Shown here one piece after another: positions 1 to 8,499 of a stretch of DNA of 18,958 nt (position 1 is the stretch's first letter; each line of letters opens with the position of its first letter). The notes under the pieces are model-generated. The model saw only the letters and a program-made list of their open reading frames with translations. It had not been told where the DNA came from and did no database searches. A program made the position numbers and the translations under genes. The stretch covers positions 1 to 18,958 of the forward strand of contig DKLZ01000090.1 in NCBI GenBank assembly GCA_002455955.1, in the 5' to 3' direction. This stretch comes from Dehalococcoidia bacterium UBA6627. GTDB lineage: Bacteria > Chloroflexota > Dehalococcoidia > UBA2979.

Positions 1-633
1 GCAGACTCCAAAAATACACCACGTGTCGAACTGGTATCGACGGATGGTTTCCTCTATCCGCTCGCGCAATTAAAAGCACTTGATCTGGTCGCACGGAAAG
101 GCTTTCCTGAGACTTATGACAATCTCGCGCTGATCCAATTCATGAAGGACGTAAAAGCCGGACTTCCGGAAGTATCCGTTCCTGTTTACTCGCACGTGAG
201 CTATGACATCGTTCCAGACAAATTTCAGATATTACGTCAACCTGACATCTTAATTATTGAAGGCCTCAACGTACTCCAATCGGATCTCCATCCATCCGCA
301 AAACTAGAACCGGAGGCACCATCAACAAACACTCTGTCCGATTTTCTCGACTACTCAATCTACGTTGACGCTGACGAATCAAACATCGAGCAATGGTATG
401 TGGACCGTTTCCTGACGTTGCGCGACACGATTTTCCAGGACAGCGGTTCATTTTTCCATCGTTTCGCCGATATGAGCACCGAACAAGCAAAAGAAGCAGC
501 GCACCATGTATGGCAGACGATAAACCTGACAAACCTCAGGGAAAATATTGCACCCACCAGAGAACGGGCACACTTGATCATCGAGAAAGAGGCCGATCAC
601 AGCATCCAGCGAATACGACTAAGAGGAATGTAG
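1..633 (+). CDS. coaA: Type I pantothenate kinase, C-terminal two thirds (5' end cut by window)
   Basis: Phosphorylates pantothenate with ATP, the first committed step of coenzyme A synthesis, in the cytosol. The frame is open from base 1, and the 210 visible residues align with the CoaA family from just after the P-loop onward: VELVSTDGFLYP at residues 10-21, RKGFPETYD at 34-42, VPVYSHVSYDIVP at 60-72, then PDILIIEGLNVLQ and FFHRFA. The end is the family's usual C-terminus (PTRERAHLIIEK, DHSIQRIRLR). CoaA is normally about 310-320 aa, so roughly 100 residues including the Walker A loop lie upstream of the window. The stop is TAG at 631-633. Nothing suggests a pseudogene; the truncation is only the window edge. 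The family call is secure. Confidence 0.95.
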   Translation, partial: ADSKNTPRVELVSTDGFLYPLAQLKALDLVARKGFPETYDNLALIQFMKDVKAGLPEVSVPVYSHVSYDIVPDKFQILRQPDILIIEGLNVLQSDLHPSAKLEPEAPSTNTLSDFLDYSIYVDADESNIEQWYVDRFLTLRDTIFQDSGSFFHRFADMSTEQAKEAAHHVWQTINLTNLRENIAPTRERAHLIIEKEADHSIQRIRLRGM

Positions 634-725
634 GCAATAATCATGATCGTGGCCAAAATCAAGCGAGCAACCGCATGCTCCCTTGGACGATTTTGCCATG
701 AGCATGATTTCCTCCGGAGTTAACC

Positions 726-1292
726 GTGTCATCAAACCTTATTCTCGGACTGATCGCGATCGGCCTCATCGCTATTCTCGGGCGGCGTCTGAGATTTCCG
801 CTCGCCGAACTACTCGGACTCGCTACAATTGGGCTCTTAGTATGGGTTGGCCTAGTAGGCGAAAGACCAATCCTCTTATCGATTGCCAGTCTTGTTCCTT
901 TGCCACTCCTTGGCATTCGCATTCCTTTCATCAGTGACAATGGAGACCGACGCAGTGAAGACGCTCCTCAACCCGGAAACAACAGTGAGTCTGGGACCGA
1001 ATCAGCGCGTTACGTTAGTGGCCCGTTAGCTTCTCGTTGGTCTCGCGGTTATCTCGAACTGAATGGCGACTGGATCCACTTCCGAACAGAAGATAATGAT
1101 GAAATCTTCAAAGTCCAGATCCGGACTATCTCCCGGATAAAGTTACGGACCCTCGGCCGTGCGCAACTCACACTCGATATTCGGGATGGATCTCGCCACG
1201 AAATCGCTTTCGGACGACACGGTTTAGCACGAGGTGACGTACGTATGGCTCAGACGTTCTGGAGAGAGGCCATCGAATCACGGCAAAACTAG
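726..1292 (+). CDS. Small membrane protein with cytosolic C-terminal domain, function unknown
   Basis: 188 residues from a GTG start supported by GGAG at 716-719, six bases upstream. The N-terminal third is very hydrophobic, with likely membrane segments near residues 4-20, 25-43 and 47-66, the first pair separated by a short basic loop (GRRLRF). After a polar, low-complexity linker (about 70-95, D/E/S/N-rich) comes a soluble domain, about 100-188. Its alternating beta-type pattern (YLELNGDWIHFR, LTLDIRDGSRHEIAFG) and closing helix (AQTFWREAIES) recall bacterial PH-like domains, but that is inference from pattern only. It starts 92 bases after coaA on the same strand and may be read with it. 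I do not recognise the family and assign no function. Confidence 0.7.
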   Translation: MSSNLILGLIAIGLIAILGRRLRFPLAELLGLATIGLLVWVGLVGERPILLSIASLVPLPLLGIRIPFISDNGDRRSEDAPQPGNNSESGTESARYVSGPLASRWSRGYLELNGDWIHFRTEDNDEIFKVQIRTISRIKLRTLGRAQLTLDIRDGSRHEIAFGRHGLARGDVRMAQTFWREAIESRQN

Positions 1293-1450
1293 TTGCTTTG
1301 AACAATTGTGACGACACCGTCGCCTATCGGAATGAAAATCGAGTTCCGTCACACGCGACAAAACTTAAGAAGCGCGGTTACCGTTTGCAGTATCTATCCG
1401 AACTACGATCAAGCTACTGAAGAACAATCGACCTTGCCAAGGAGGCACAG

Positions 1451-3052
1451 ATGCCCATCGATCCAAATCGCGAGAGTTGGAAACCCGGTATGTCCTTTGA
1501 CTATGCAGTTGACGAAATCGAGTACATCAAAGAGCTCGGTCGGGAAATGGGCGGGGTAGAGCGAATTAAGCGCCAACACGATGGGGGCCGCTTCACCATT
1601 CGTGAACGAGTAGAGAAGTTCGTCGATCAAGGGACATTTATTGAAGCGGGGCCCTTGGTGGGAGCAGCCGAGTACGATGCTGATGGCAATCTAACTGATT
1701 TCACACCTGGCGCTTACGTAATGGGACTAGCCGAAGTGAATGGCCGACCAATCTCGATCGGCGGCGATGATTTTACAATATCGGGTGGCAGCCCACATAA
1801 CGTCCGCAAGAGCGCAGCACAATTCACTCAACCTCTTTCATTGCAGTACGGAATCCCGTACGTGCAGCTGATCGAGGGCGTTGGACATTCTTCAAAATCC
1901 GATGAATCCTCGGGACGTATGAGCCTTCCCGGTGGAGCACAGTGGTATCGATCAGCACAATTACTCGCTCGCGTGCCAGTAGCTGCCGGAATCATGGGCT
2001 CCGTTGCGGGAGCACCAGCCGCTTACGCATTGATGTCTCACTTTACAGTCATGATCAAAGGACAGTCACAAATCTTCCCTTCCGGTCCACCAGTAGTTCA
2101 GCGTGCTATTGGAGAGATGTTGAACAAGGAAGAACTCGGTGGATCCAAAATGCACGTTCACGACAGTGGACAAGTAGACAACGAAGCTGAAAGCGAAGAG
2201 GAAGCTTTCGAGCAGATCAAAACGTTCCTGTCTTACCTTCCAAACACAACAAACGAAGTACCACCACATCTGGATACGAATGACGACCCTAACCGTCGCG
2301 TGGAAGAGTTACTAACGCTAATGCCAGTCGATCGACGAAAATCATACGATCCAAGGAAGCTTATTGAACTGGTAGTCGACAACGGAGAATTCTTCGAAAT
2401 GCGACGCCACTGGGGAGGATCACTAGTTACGGGATTCGCTCGTCTAGACGGGTACAGTGTCGGAATAATTGGTAATGATCCCAATGTAATTGCGGGAGCT
2501 ATGGACGGCGACGCCGCAGACAAGTACGCACACTTCGTAGATCTTTGCGACACATTCAATATGCCTGTCGTCATTTTCCTCGATATGCCAGGGTTCATGC
2601 TCGGCTCATGGGCAGAAAAGAAAGCAACGATGCGGCGTGGTGTACGTGCGCTAATTGCAAGCGCTGAAGCAAAAGTTCCAAAGATCGAGTTCAACGTGCG
2701 GAAATCTTATGGTGTTGCAGCAGACGCCCCGAATAGCCTCGGGCAGCCGGACGGACTGAACTTACGCTTTGGTTGGCCGGCAGGAGAGTGGGGAGGCATA
2801 CCAATTGAGGGCGGTGTTGCAGCTGCCTACAAGCGCGAGATCGAGAATGCACCCGATCCAGACAAACATCGTGAAATGATCGAACAACGACTGCTGAAAA
2901 TGCGTTCTCCAATGAAAGCAGCTCAGCACTTTGATGTGATCGATCTAATCGATCCTCGCGATACCAGACGTCTGGCTTGCACTTTTGTGAAGCTGGCTCA
3001 ACCGATGCTCAAAGAATTGTCTACGAGAGAGAAGCGCGCCGTACGACCGTAA
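1451..3052 (+). CDS. Acyl-CoA carboxylase beta subunit-like carboxyltransferase (PccB/MmdA family), divergent
   Basis: Members of this family move carboxyl groups from carboxybiotin to acyl-CoA such as propionyl-CoA, or act in decarboxylases. The 533-aa length is typical, and ATG 1451 follows an excellent AAGGAGG at 1439-1445. Two crotonase-fold halves are visible: N half about 50-265 (EVNGRPISIGGDDFTISGGS at 95-114, IMGSVAGAPAAY at 181-192) and C half about 290-520 (ARLDGYSVGIIGNDP at 330-344, DMPGFMLGS at 378-386, RKSYGVAAD at 417-425). The usual DSGGARIQEG loop reads instead DESSGRMSLPGG (151-162), and the second-half GGAYDVM-type motif reads GVAADAP (421-427). The acyl-CoA substrate therefore cannot be named. 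No biotin carboxylase or biotin carrier gene is adjacent, so the partner must be encoded elsewhere. Its 3' end faces the SDR gene across 63 bases. Confidence 0.88.
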   Translation: MPIDPNRESWKPGMSFDYAVDEIEYIKELGREMGGVERIKRQHDGGRFTIRERVEKFVDQGTFIEAGPLVGAAEYDADGNLTDFTPGAYVMGLAEVNGRPISIGGDDFTISGGSPHNVRKSAAQFTQPLSLQYGIPYVQLIEGVGHSSKSDESSGRMSLPGGAQWYRSAQLLARVPVAAGIMGSVAGAPAAYALMSHFTVMIKGQSQIFPSGPPVVQRAIGEMLNKEELGGSKMHVHDSGQVDNEAESEEEAFEQIKTFLSYLPNTTNEVPPHLDTNDDPNRRVEELLTLMPVDRRKSYDPRKLIELVVDNGEFFEMRRHWGGSLVTGFARLDGYSVGIIGNDPNVIAGAMDGDAADKYAHFVDLCDTFNMPVVIFLDMPGFMLGSWAEKKATMRRGVRALIASAEAKVPKIEFNVRKSYGVAADAPNSLGQPDGLNLRFGWPAGEWGGIPIEGGVAAAYKREIENAPDPDKHREMIEQRLLKMRSPMKAAQHFDVIDLIDPRDTRRLACTFVKLAQPMLKELSTREKRAVRP

Positions 3053-3115
3053 TGTGCACTTTACATTAGAGAATTGAATGAGCGGACATATACTGATCCA
3101 AATTGTTTTTTCAAT

Positions 3116-3946
3116 TTATCCACCTCTAGTCTCAGCACCATCGACGTAAATCGTCTGACCAGATAGGTAGCGACTCTCAGGGCCACACAGATAGCGGACC
3201 AGATCAGCTGTTTCGTCAACCGTTCCCGCACGTCCAGCTGGAATACTGCGTAAACGACGTTCCCAACGATCACCGTCACGAAGCTCGTCGATACGAGCGG
3301 TATCTATGAAACCTGGTGCAACAACATTCGACGTAATACCGTAAGGGCCTAATTCGGCAGCAAGTGAATCGCTCAACACGTGCATCGCGGCTTTTGAAGT
3401 ACTGTACGCCGCGGTATTGGCACTGCCACGGCGACCTGCAATCGATGAAATGCTTACGATACTTCCACCATCTCCCTGCTGAATCATCTGCGCGGCAACA
3501 TACTTTGAACAGAGCATTGTGCCCGTAAGATTAACGTCAATAATGCGACTCCAAATATCGTCATTAAGCTCCTGCAGTGAGACTCGATCACTTCCTCTGG
3601 GATAAGTCGCGTTATTAACGAGGATATCGACACGACCGAAGCGCTCCACGGTGTCAGCAACCAATCTCTTGACGCTGCCCCGATCCGTGACATCGAGTAC
3701 TGCTGCCCAAGTACGAACTCCGAACGAAGCACATTCTTCAGCAACATCGTGCGCTCCTCGCCAACCTTCTCTCAATTCGTCATCAGGAATATCGCGTTCG
3801 TCATCGGACATTGATGAAGGTTTGCCTGTCCCGGTAGGGACAACATCAGCGCCATCCTTCGCGAGTGCAATAGCGATCGCGCGGCCGAGCCCTCGCTTCC
3901 GAGTAGCACCGGTAATTATGGCTACCTTGCCTGTTAAATTTGCCAT
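3116..3946 (-). CDS. Short-chain dehydrogenase/reductase (SDR), NAD(P)-dependent
   Basis: A classical-type SDR of 276 aa that probably oxidises or reduces an alcohol/ketone pair; the substrate is unknown. Visible are the cofactor loop TGATRKRGLG (12-21), DVTD (85-88), NNAT (111-114), N139, catalytic S168, and YSTSK with Y181 and K185, all correctly spaced, then PGFIDT (211-216) and the C-terminal SGQTIYVDGA. The glycine loop has five residues between TG and GLG where the classical motif has three, and a polar stretch at about 38-62 lengthens the loop after beta-2. ATG 3946 is preceded on the minus strand by GGGGAGGA (3958-3951), a strong ribosome site. The alpha/beta hydrolase lies 248 bases upstream on the same strand; cotranscription is possible but not shown. 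Annotating it as FabG would be over-specific. Confidence 0.93.
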   Translation of the reverse strand: MANLTGKVAIITGATRKRGLGRAIAIALAKDGADVVPTGTGKPSSMSDDERDIPDDELREGWRGAHDVAEECASFGVRTWAAVLDVTDRGSVKRLVADTVERFGRVDILVNNATYPRGSDRVSLQELNDDIWSRIIDVNLTGTMLCSKYVAAQMIQQGDGGSIVSISSIAGRRGSANTAAYSTSKAAMHVLSDSLAAELGPYGITSNVVAPGFIDTARIDELRDGDRWERRLRSIPAGRAGTVDETADLVRYLCGPESRYLSGQTIYVDGAETRGG

Positions 3947-4194
3947 GCGTTCCTCCCCTATCGGAATAACAACTAAATTCTGAGACGCACAAGATTTGAC
4001 TTCGTAACAACTATCCGCTGACTGGGAGTAGTGCCCGAGTTAATCTGTGTGTCGATTAGCAATAACTAGCGGAAGACTGGTTGGTACTCTCGAGAAACCA
4101 TATACGACAAAAAACTTTCAATAGCTGCGTCGAACAGTAGGAAGATCCAACCAAACGCGAACTGGGAGACTAATCTGACCATCACAGAGTTCGA

Positions 4195-4821
4195 TTACCT
4201 ACCAAGTATTAGCGTATCTACGAACCAATTGCCTACTAACCTCCGAACGACCTCGCGCTGTTGCCGAAGACTATGAGTAGCTCCCTTAAGAAGCACAAGT
4301 TGTTTCGGTTCACTTGCCTGTCCATAAATTAGTTTCGAACAATCCGGTGACAATCGCGTGTCATCCAAGCCATGAATCAGTAACAGTGGCCGCGGTGCCA
4401 AATCCACAACACGCTGCGCACCAACGGTTTGACTAGCAAGCGTGACAACGCTTGCTAGTCTTTGTTCTCTGGCTGCTGCTTCGATAACTACGGCACCACC
4501 AAAAGAATGTCCTAACACTCCGACCGGTTGATAACCCTGATGTAAGAGATAACGTGCGCCGACAAGAATGTCATGGACCGCTTCCTCAACGTCACCTGGG
4601 AACTGATGAACTCGAAAGTCGACACGCAATGTCGCGATACCCCTAGATGAAAGATCCTCACCGAGCGTGGGGTATATAGCTTGAGCGGGGCCATCCAACC
4701 CGCCATCACCACCACCCACCATCACGACTGCGGCACTGGGAATTGATTTCTCATGGAATGCACAAGACAGTGACCCTCTTTGGGATGGAAGCTCAAGAGC
4801 TTGACCACTGTCGGTATACAA
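4195..4821 (-). CDS. Alpha/beta hydrolase, dienelactone-hydrolase-like
   Basis: Cytosolic serine hydrolase of 208 aa; no signal peptide is seen. The nucleophile elbow GHSFGG places Ser at 106, the acid is D153 or D154 in HGLDDTRLSP, and the histidine is H183 in GATHSL, so the triad is complete and correctly ordered. The strand-3/4 region (VVMVGGGDGG, 32-41) would supply the oxyanion hole. The length suits small dienelactone hydrolase-like or XynE-type hydrolases; the ester, lactone or thioester cleaved is unknown. The only standard start in reach is TTG at 4821, with a poor ribosome site (GGA). The frame stays open to about 4876, so a slightly longer protein from a rare start cannot be excluded. 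It stands back to back with the monooxygenase gene. Confidence 0.85.
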   Translation of the reverse strand: MYTDSGQALELPSQRGSLSCAFHEKSIPSAAVVMVGGGDGGLDGPAQAIYPTLGEDLSSRGIATLRVDFRVHQFPGDVEEAVHDILVGARYLLHQGYQPVGVLGHSFGGAVVIEAAAREQRLASVVTLASQTVGAQRVVDLAPRPLLLIHGLDDTRLSPDCSKLIYGQASEPKQLVLLKGATHSLRQQREVVRRLVGNWFVDTLILGR

Positions 4822-5121
4822 TTGGATTCCAGCCGTTACTCGTTCTTTTGATTCAATCTTAACGCGATGTTGCTTCTAGCCGTTGATAAGCTCGCTATAG
4901 CTCCCAAAAGAAATCACTACTGAACATACTTCGCCTGTATAGGTTGAAATCACTTCACGAATGCATTTGCGGCAGGAACTCTTCGTGAGTCATCCAACGA
5001 AATTGACACGTGAACAGACTATGGTCATTTTATCGATCTAAGGTATATCTACTAACGGAGCTAGACTTTCTAATAGGTTCTAACCTCAATGAACACCACA
5101 CCTCGAACACAAGGAATGAAT
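4822..5121. other. Divergent intergenic region between hydrolase and monooxygenase genes
   Basis: About 300 bases without a gene, separating the leftward hydrolase from the rightward monooxygenase. Any promoters for both must lie here. The only candidate I can point to is the rightward TTGACA at 5003-5008. I see no convincing repeat, RNA gene or small coding frame. Confidence 0.5.
5003..5031 (+). promoter_or_regulatory. Possible sigma-70-type promoter for the monooxygenase gene
   Basis: A perfect -35 TTGACA lies at 5003-5008. A weak -10 (CATTTT, 5026-5031, three of six matches) follows at a 17-base spacing. The site is about 90 bases ahead of the preferred start at 5122. The -35 is convincing and the -10 is not, so this is tentative. 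Confidence 0.3.
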
Positions 5122-6444
5122 ATGAGTAAACAAGTACACATAAATCTCTTCATTCATAGCCGGGGGCACCATGAGGCCGCATGGCGTCATGATGACGCTT
5201 CGCCGTTCTTACTCACCGACTTTCGCTATTACGAAGAGCTCGCCACCAAATCAGAATCTGCAGCATTCGATTCTGTTTTTCTTTCTGATCTTTTAGCACT
5301 TGGTGAGGACATCGAATACACACCACGTGCCGTACTCGATCCAGTCCCACTAGGTGCCGCTCTAGCTGCTATAACCAAAAAAATCGGAATCATCGGTACA
5401 GCTTCGACAACCTATACCGAACCTTATAATCTCTGCCGTCAATTCGCATCGCTTGACCATATTAGTAACGGGCGGAGCGCCTGGAATATTGTTACGTCTG
5501 CTGGGGAGAGTTCTGCTAAAAACTACAGTGCCAATCCTCGCGCCGATATCGAAGAACGCTATAAGCGTGCTGATGAGTACATGACTGTCGCCAACGGACT
5601 ATGGGACAGTTGGGCAAAAGATGCAGTAGTTGATGACCGCGAGAACGGACAATACACACTACCGGGTCGTATCCAACCAATTAACCATGAAGGATCGTTT
5701 TTCGATGTTCGTGGCCCATTAACTGTCCCTCGCTGCCCACAAGGCCGACCGGTGCTTGTACAAGCTGGTTCTTCTGAACCAGGACGCGCATTCGCTGCAA
5801 AACATGGTGAGGCCATCTTCACGGCCGTTCTTGAGAAAACGGCAGCACAGAATTTCTATAGCGATATAAAGCATCGAGTGGTCGAACAAGGTAGACGTCC
5901 GGATCAGTGCCTGATCATGCCAGGGCTTAGTCCAGTAATCGCACCGACCAAAGCACAGGCAGAAGATTACGCTAAACAACTAGATGAATTAGGAAATAAA
6001 GAGATTGGATTAAAAAGATTATCTGGGACATTCGGAGGAGTTGATTTATCGCATCTCGATCTCGACAAAATTCTGACACCAGATGATTTTCCTGATCCGA
6101 ACACGCTAGCGGGTGGCCGTAGCCGGGGAAGTTTGGTCGTAGATCTAGTAAGAAATGAAAAGCCTACATTGCGTGAGTTATTGTCTAAGTTAGCTGGTGC
6201 TCGTGGCCATTACACTTTTGCTGGAACGGCAGAAGAAGTCGCTGACTTAATGGAAGACTGGATCGAATCGGAAGCAGCTGATGGGTTTAATCTAATGCCG
6301 CCTGTCTTACCAGAAATGCTTGATGTGTTTATTGCTGAGGTGATTCCTATCCTTCGGAAACGTGGAATGTTCCGACACGACTACGAAGGTGAAACACTGC
6401 GCGAACACTACGGATTGATGCAACCATCGAGCCGCTTCGACTAA
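5122..6444 (+). CDS. LLM-class flavin-dependent monooxygenase, NtaA/SnaA/DszA family
   Basis: Bacterial-luciferase-like TIM-barrel enzyme that should use reduced FMN and O2, supplied by a separate flavin reductase, to oxygenate a small organic substrate. Family members act on nitrilotriacetate, dibenzothiophene sulfone and similar compounds; the substrate here is unknown. Visible are SAAFDSVFLSD early on, SLDHISNGRSAWNIVTS, ADIEERYKRADEYM, the F(F)DVRGPLTVPRCPQGRPVL stretch, VQAGSSEPGRAFAAKHGEAI, and the family's C-terminal DGFNLMPPVLPEMLDVFI. I chose ATG 5122 because AAGGA (5111-5115) sits six bases before it, and the product then begins MSKQVHINLF. An in-frame ATG at 5089 would add 11 residues but has no good ribosome site. 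Final length is 440 aa, normal for the family. No flavin reductase gene is nearby. Confidence 0.93.
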   Translation: MSKQVHINLFIHSRGHHEAAWRHDDASPFLLTDFRYYEELATKSESAAFDSVFLSDLLALGEDIEYTPRAVLDPVPLGAALAAITKKIGIIGTASTTYTEPYNLCRQFASLDHISNGRSAWNIVTSAGESSAKNYSANPRADIEERYKRADEYMTVANGLWDSWAKDAVVDDRENGQYTLPGRIQPINHEGSFFDVRGPLTVPRCPQGRPVLVQAGSSEPGRAFAAKHGEAIFTAVLEKTAAQNFYSDIKHRVVEQGRRPDQCLIMPGLSPVIAPTKAQAEDYAKQLDELGNKEIGLKRLSGTFGGVDLSHLDLDKILTPDDFPDPNTLAGGRSRGSLVVDLVRNEKPTLRELLSKLAGARGHYTFAGTAEEVADLMEDWIESEAADGFNLMPPVLPEMLDVFIAEVIPILRKRGMFRHDYEGETLREHYGLMQPSSRFD

Positions 6445-6514
6445 AGTATTAGCATCACCATGTTTTCGTGATTCGATCCGAACACTGACGTTTCGGTAGC
6501 GGTGCCTTTAACCA

Positions 6515-8449
6515 GTGCCCAATAAACAAATCTTGCATCAAGTATCAACATTGCCCGAAACGCCGGGCGTCTACATCATGCGTGACGCAACAGATGATGT
6601 GATCTACATCGGCAAAGCAACAAGGCTCAGACCACGCGTACGCTCATATTTTGGTTCGTCGAGAAGCTTGGAGCCAAAAGTGCATGCACTGGTGAAACGT
6701 GTTCGGAAAATCGAACATGTTGTCACTCCTACCGAATCAGAGGCGCTCCATTTAGAAGCCACGCTCGTGAAAAGATACCAGCCGAGATACAACGTTCTGC
6801 TGAAGGATGACAAGCACTATCCCTACCTAAAAGTCGACGTGAACAACCCGTGGCCTAGGGTGACAATCACACGAAGTGTTGAAAATGATGGAGCTCGCTA
6901 CTTCGGGCCCTACGCTTCAGCCGGATCAGTGCGTCGAACTTTGTCAGTGGTTAAAAAATTATTCCCCTGGCGAAGTTGCACCAAAGAGATCACCGGAAAC
7001 GATCCCCGACCTTGCCTCGATTATTTTATCGATCGCTGTATCGCACCATGCACCGCATACTGCACAGAAAAGGAATATGCCGACGTCATCACCGAAACGA
7101 TCCTGTTCCTCGAAGGACGTTCAAACGAAGTGATGCAGCGAATCAATGAGGAAATGCAACGCGCATCGAATGATCTGTTATTCGAACGTGCAGCTCGACT
7201 TCGTGATCAAGCTGAAGCAATCCGTCGGGTCTCCGAACGTCAGCAGATGGCCTCGACGAGGCCAATGGACGCTGACGTTTTCGCGTTATTTCGGCAAGAA
7301 GACGAGACCTGTGTGCAAGCATTTTTCGTTCGCGGAACCGTGGTTGCAGACACTGATTCCTACATGCTCGTTGCCAGTGATCACGAATCTGATGGGGAAG
7401 TATTGCGAGCCTTCCTATCACAGTTCTACGAATCTGCTACTTACGTACCGCGAACACTCCTCCTCGCAAATGAGCCTGACGACCGCGACGACCTAGAAAT
7501 GATGCTCCGACAACGTCGTCAAGGGGCAGTAGAAATCAAAGTCCCGCAGCGTGGTGAGCGACATAAGCTCGTCAGAACCGCTCAAGAGAATGCGCGCGAA
7601 GCTCTAACGATGCACCACGCACGTTGGATCACAGATCGAGACAAAACTCAGATCGCTCTTGAATTACTACAAGAGGAATTGGGGTTACCAGACGTTCCAC
7701 AAAGAATTGAATGCTACGACATCTCCACAACGCAAGGGACTAGCACTGTCGCCTCGATGGTGGTGTTCCACAACGGATTACCAGAGGCAAATGAATACCG
7801 ACGATTCCGGATTAAGACAGTCACCGGTCAGGATGATTTTGCCTCAATGCGCGAGGTACTTGGGAGACGCTTCCGAAAAATCTCTCAACAAAAGAAGGAG
7901 AAACGTGAGTACGAGACGTCGAAAGTAAGTACTTCAGCAATTGATAGAGCCTCTGCTGGAAAAGTCCGGGAATCAATACTGCCTGATGAAGCTAATATCT
8001 CAGAAGACGAATCTCCTTGGAATCACGTGCCTGATCTCGTAATCATCGATGGTGGAAAAGGACAATTGGGAGCAGTGTTAGACACCATGCGCGATCTCGA
8101 CTTGCCAGATGTTCCGGTTTGCGGACTAGCAAAGCGGCATGAAGAGATATTCGTGAAAGACTTATCCGAACCCATAATCCTGCCGCGAAGCTCTGAAGCT
8201 CTCTACTTAATCCAGCGCATTCGAGATGAGGCTCATCGCTTCGCGATCACCTACCACCGCCAGCTACGTCAGAAAAAGATGACAAGGTCAGTGTTAGACA
8301 CAATCCAAGGAATCGGACCGAAACGAAAACGAGCTCTTTTACGAAAATTTGGTTCTGTGAAAGGTATAAGAGCGGCAACAACCCAAGAAATTGCCGCTAC
8401 CGTAGGTTTCACAACTCACTTAGCCGAGACAGTGAAACGGTCGCTTTAA
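6515..8449 (+). CDS. uvrC: Excinuclease ABC subunit C (UvrC)
   Basis: Makes both incisions around bulky DNA lesions in nucleotide excision repair with UvrAB. The domains are in normal order across 644 aa: GIY-YIG nuclease at about 14-95 (GVY 18-20, YIG 31-33, R39/R41, catalytic-type E81), the cysteine cluster C155/C167/C175/C179 that binds a metal or Fe-S centre in the family, UVR helix pair about 206-241 (UvrB contact), RNase H-like nuclease about 398-580 with D402, D512 and H574 as the expected catalytic residues, and a C-terminal helix-hairpin-helix region (IQGIGPKRKRALLRKFGS). The start is GTG 6515, giving MPNKQILHQV, with only a weak ribosome site. A polar insertion at about 455-505 lengthens the second nuclease domain. 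It begins 70 bases after the monooxygenase but is functionally unrelated. Confidence 0.98.
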   Translation: MPNKQILHQVSTLPETPGVYIMRDATDDVIYIGKATRLRPRVRSYFGSSRSLEPKVHALVKRVRKIEHVVTPTESEALHLEATLVKRYQPRYNVLLKDDKHYPYLKVDVNNPWPRVTITRSVENDGARYFGPYASAGSVRRTLSVVKKLFPWRSCTKEITGNDPRPCLDYFIDRCIAPCTAYCTEKEYADVITETILFLEGRSNEVMQRINEEMQRASNDLLFERAARLRDQAEAIRRVSERQQMASTRPMDADVFALFRQEDETCVQAFFVRGTVVADTDSYMLVASDHESDGEVLRAFLSQFYESATYVPRTLLLANEPDDRDDLEMMLRQRRQGAVEIKVPQRGERHKLVRTAQENAREALTMHHARWITDRDKTQIALELLQEELGLPDVPQRIECYDISTTQGTSTVASMVVFHNGLPEANEYRRFRIKTVTGQDDFASMREVLGRRFRKISQQKKEKREYETSKVSTSAIDRASAGKVRESILPDEANISEDESPWNHVPDLVIIDGGKGQLGAVLDTMRDLDLPDVPVCGLAKRHEEIFVKDLSEPIILPRSSEALYLIQRIRDEAHRFAITYHRQLRQKKMTRSVLDTIQGIGPKRKRALLRKFGSVKGIRAATTQEIAATVGFTTHLAETVKRSL

Positions 8450-8499
8450 TAAGTGCCTAATCTAGCTCGGTAGTATCTCCTGCCTCTTGGAATAAACCG

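Noticed and set aside
3100..3117. AAATTG-TTTTTT-CAATTT as a bidirectional terminator between the convergent genes
   Set aside because: The stem is six AT-rich pairs, the T run is in the loop rather than after the stem, and it overlaps the SDR stop codon; too weak to call.
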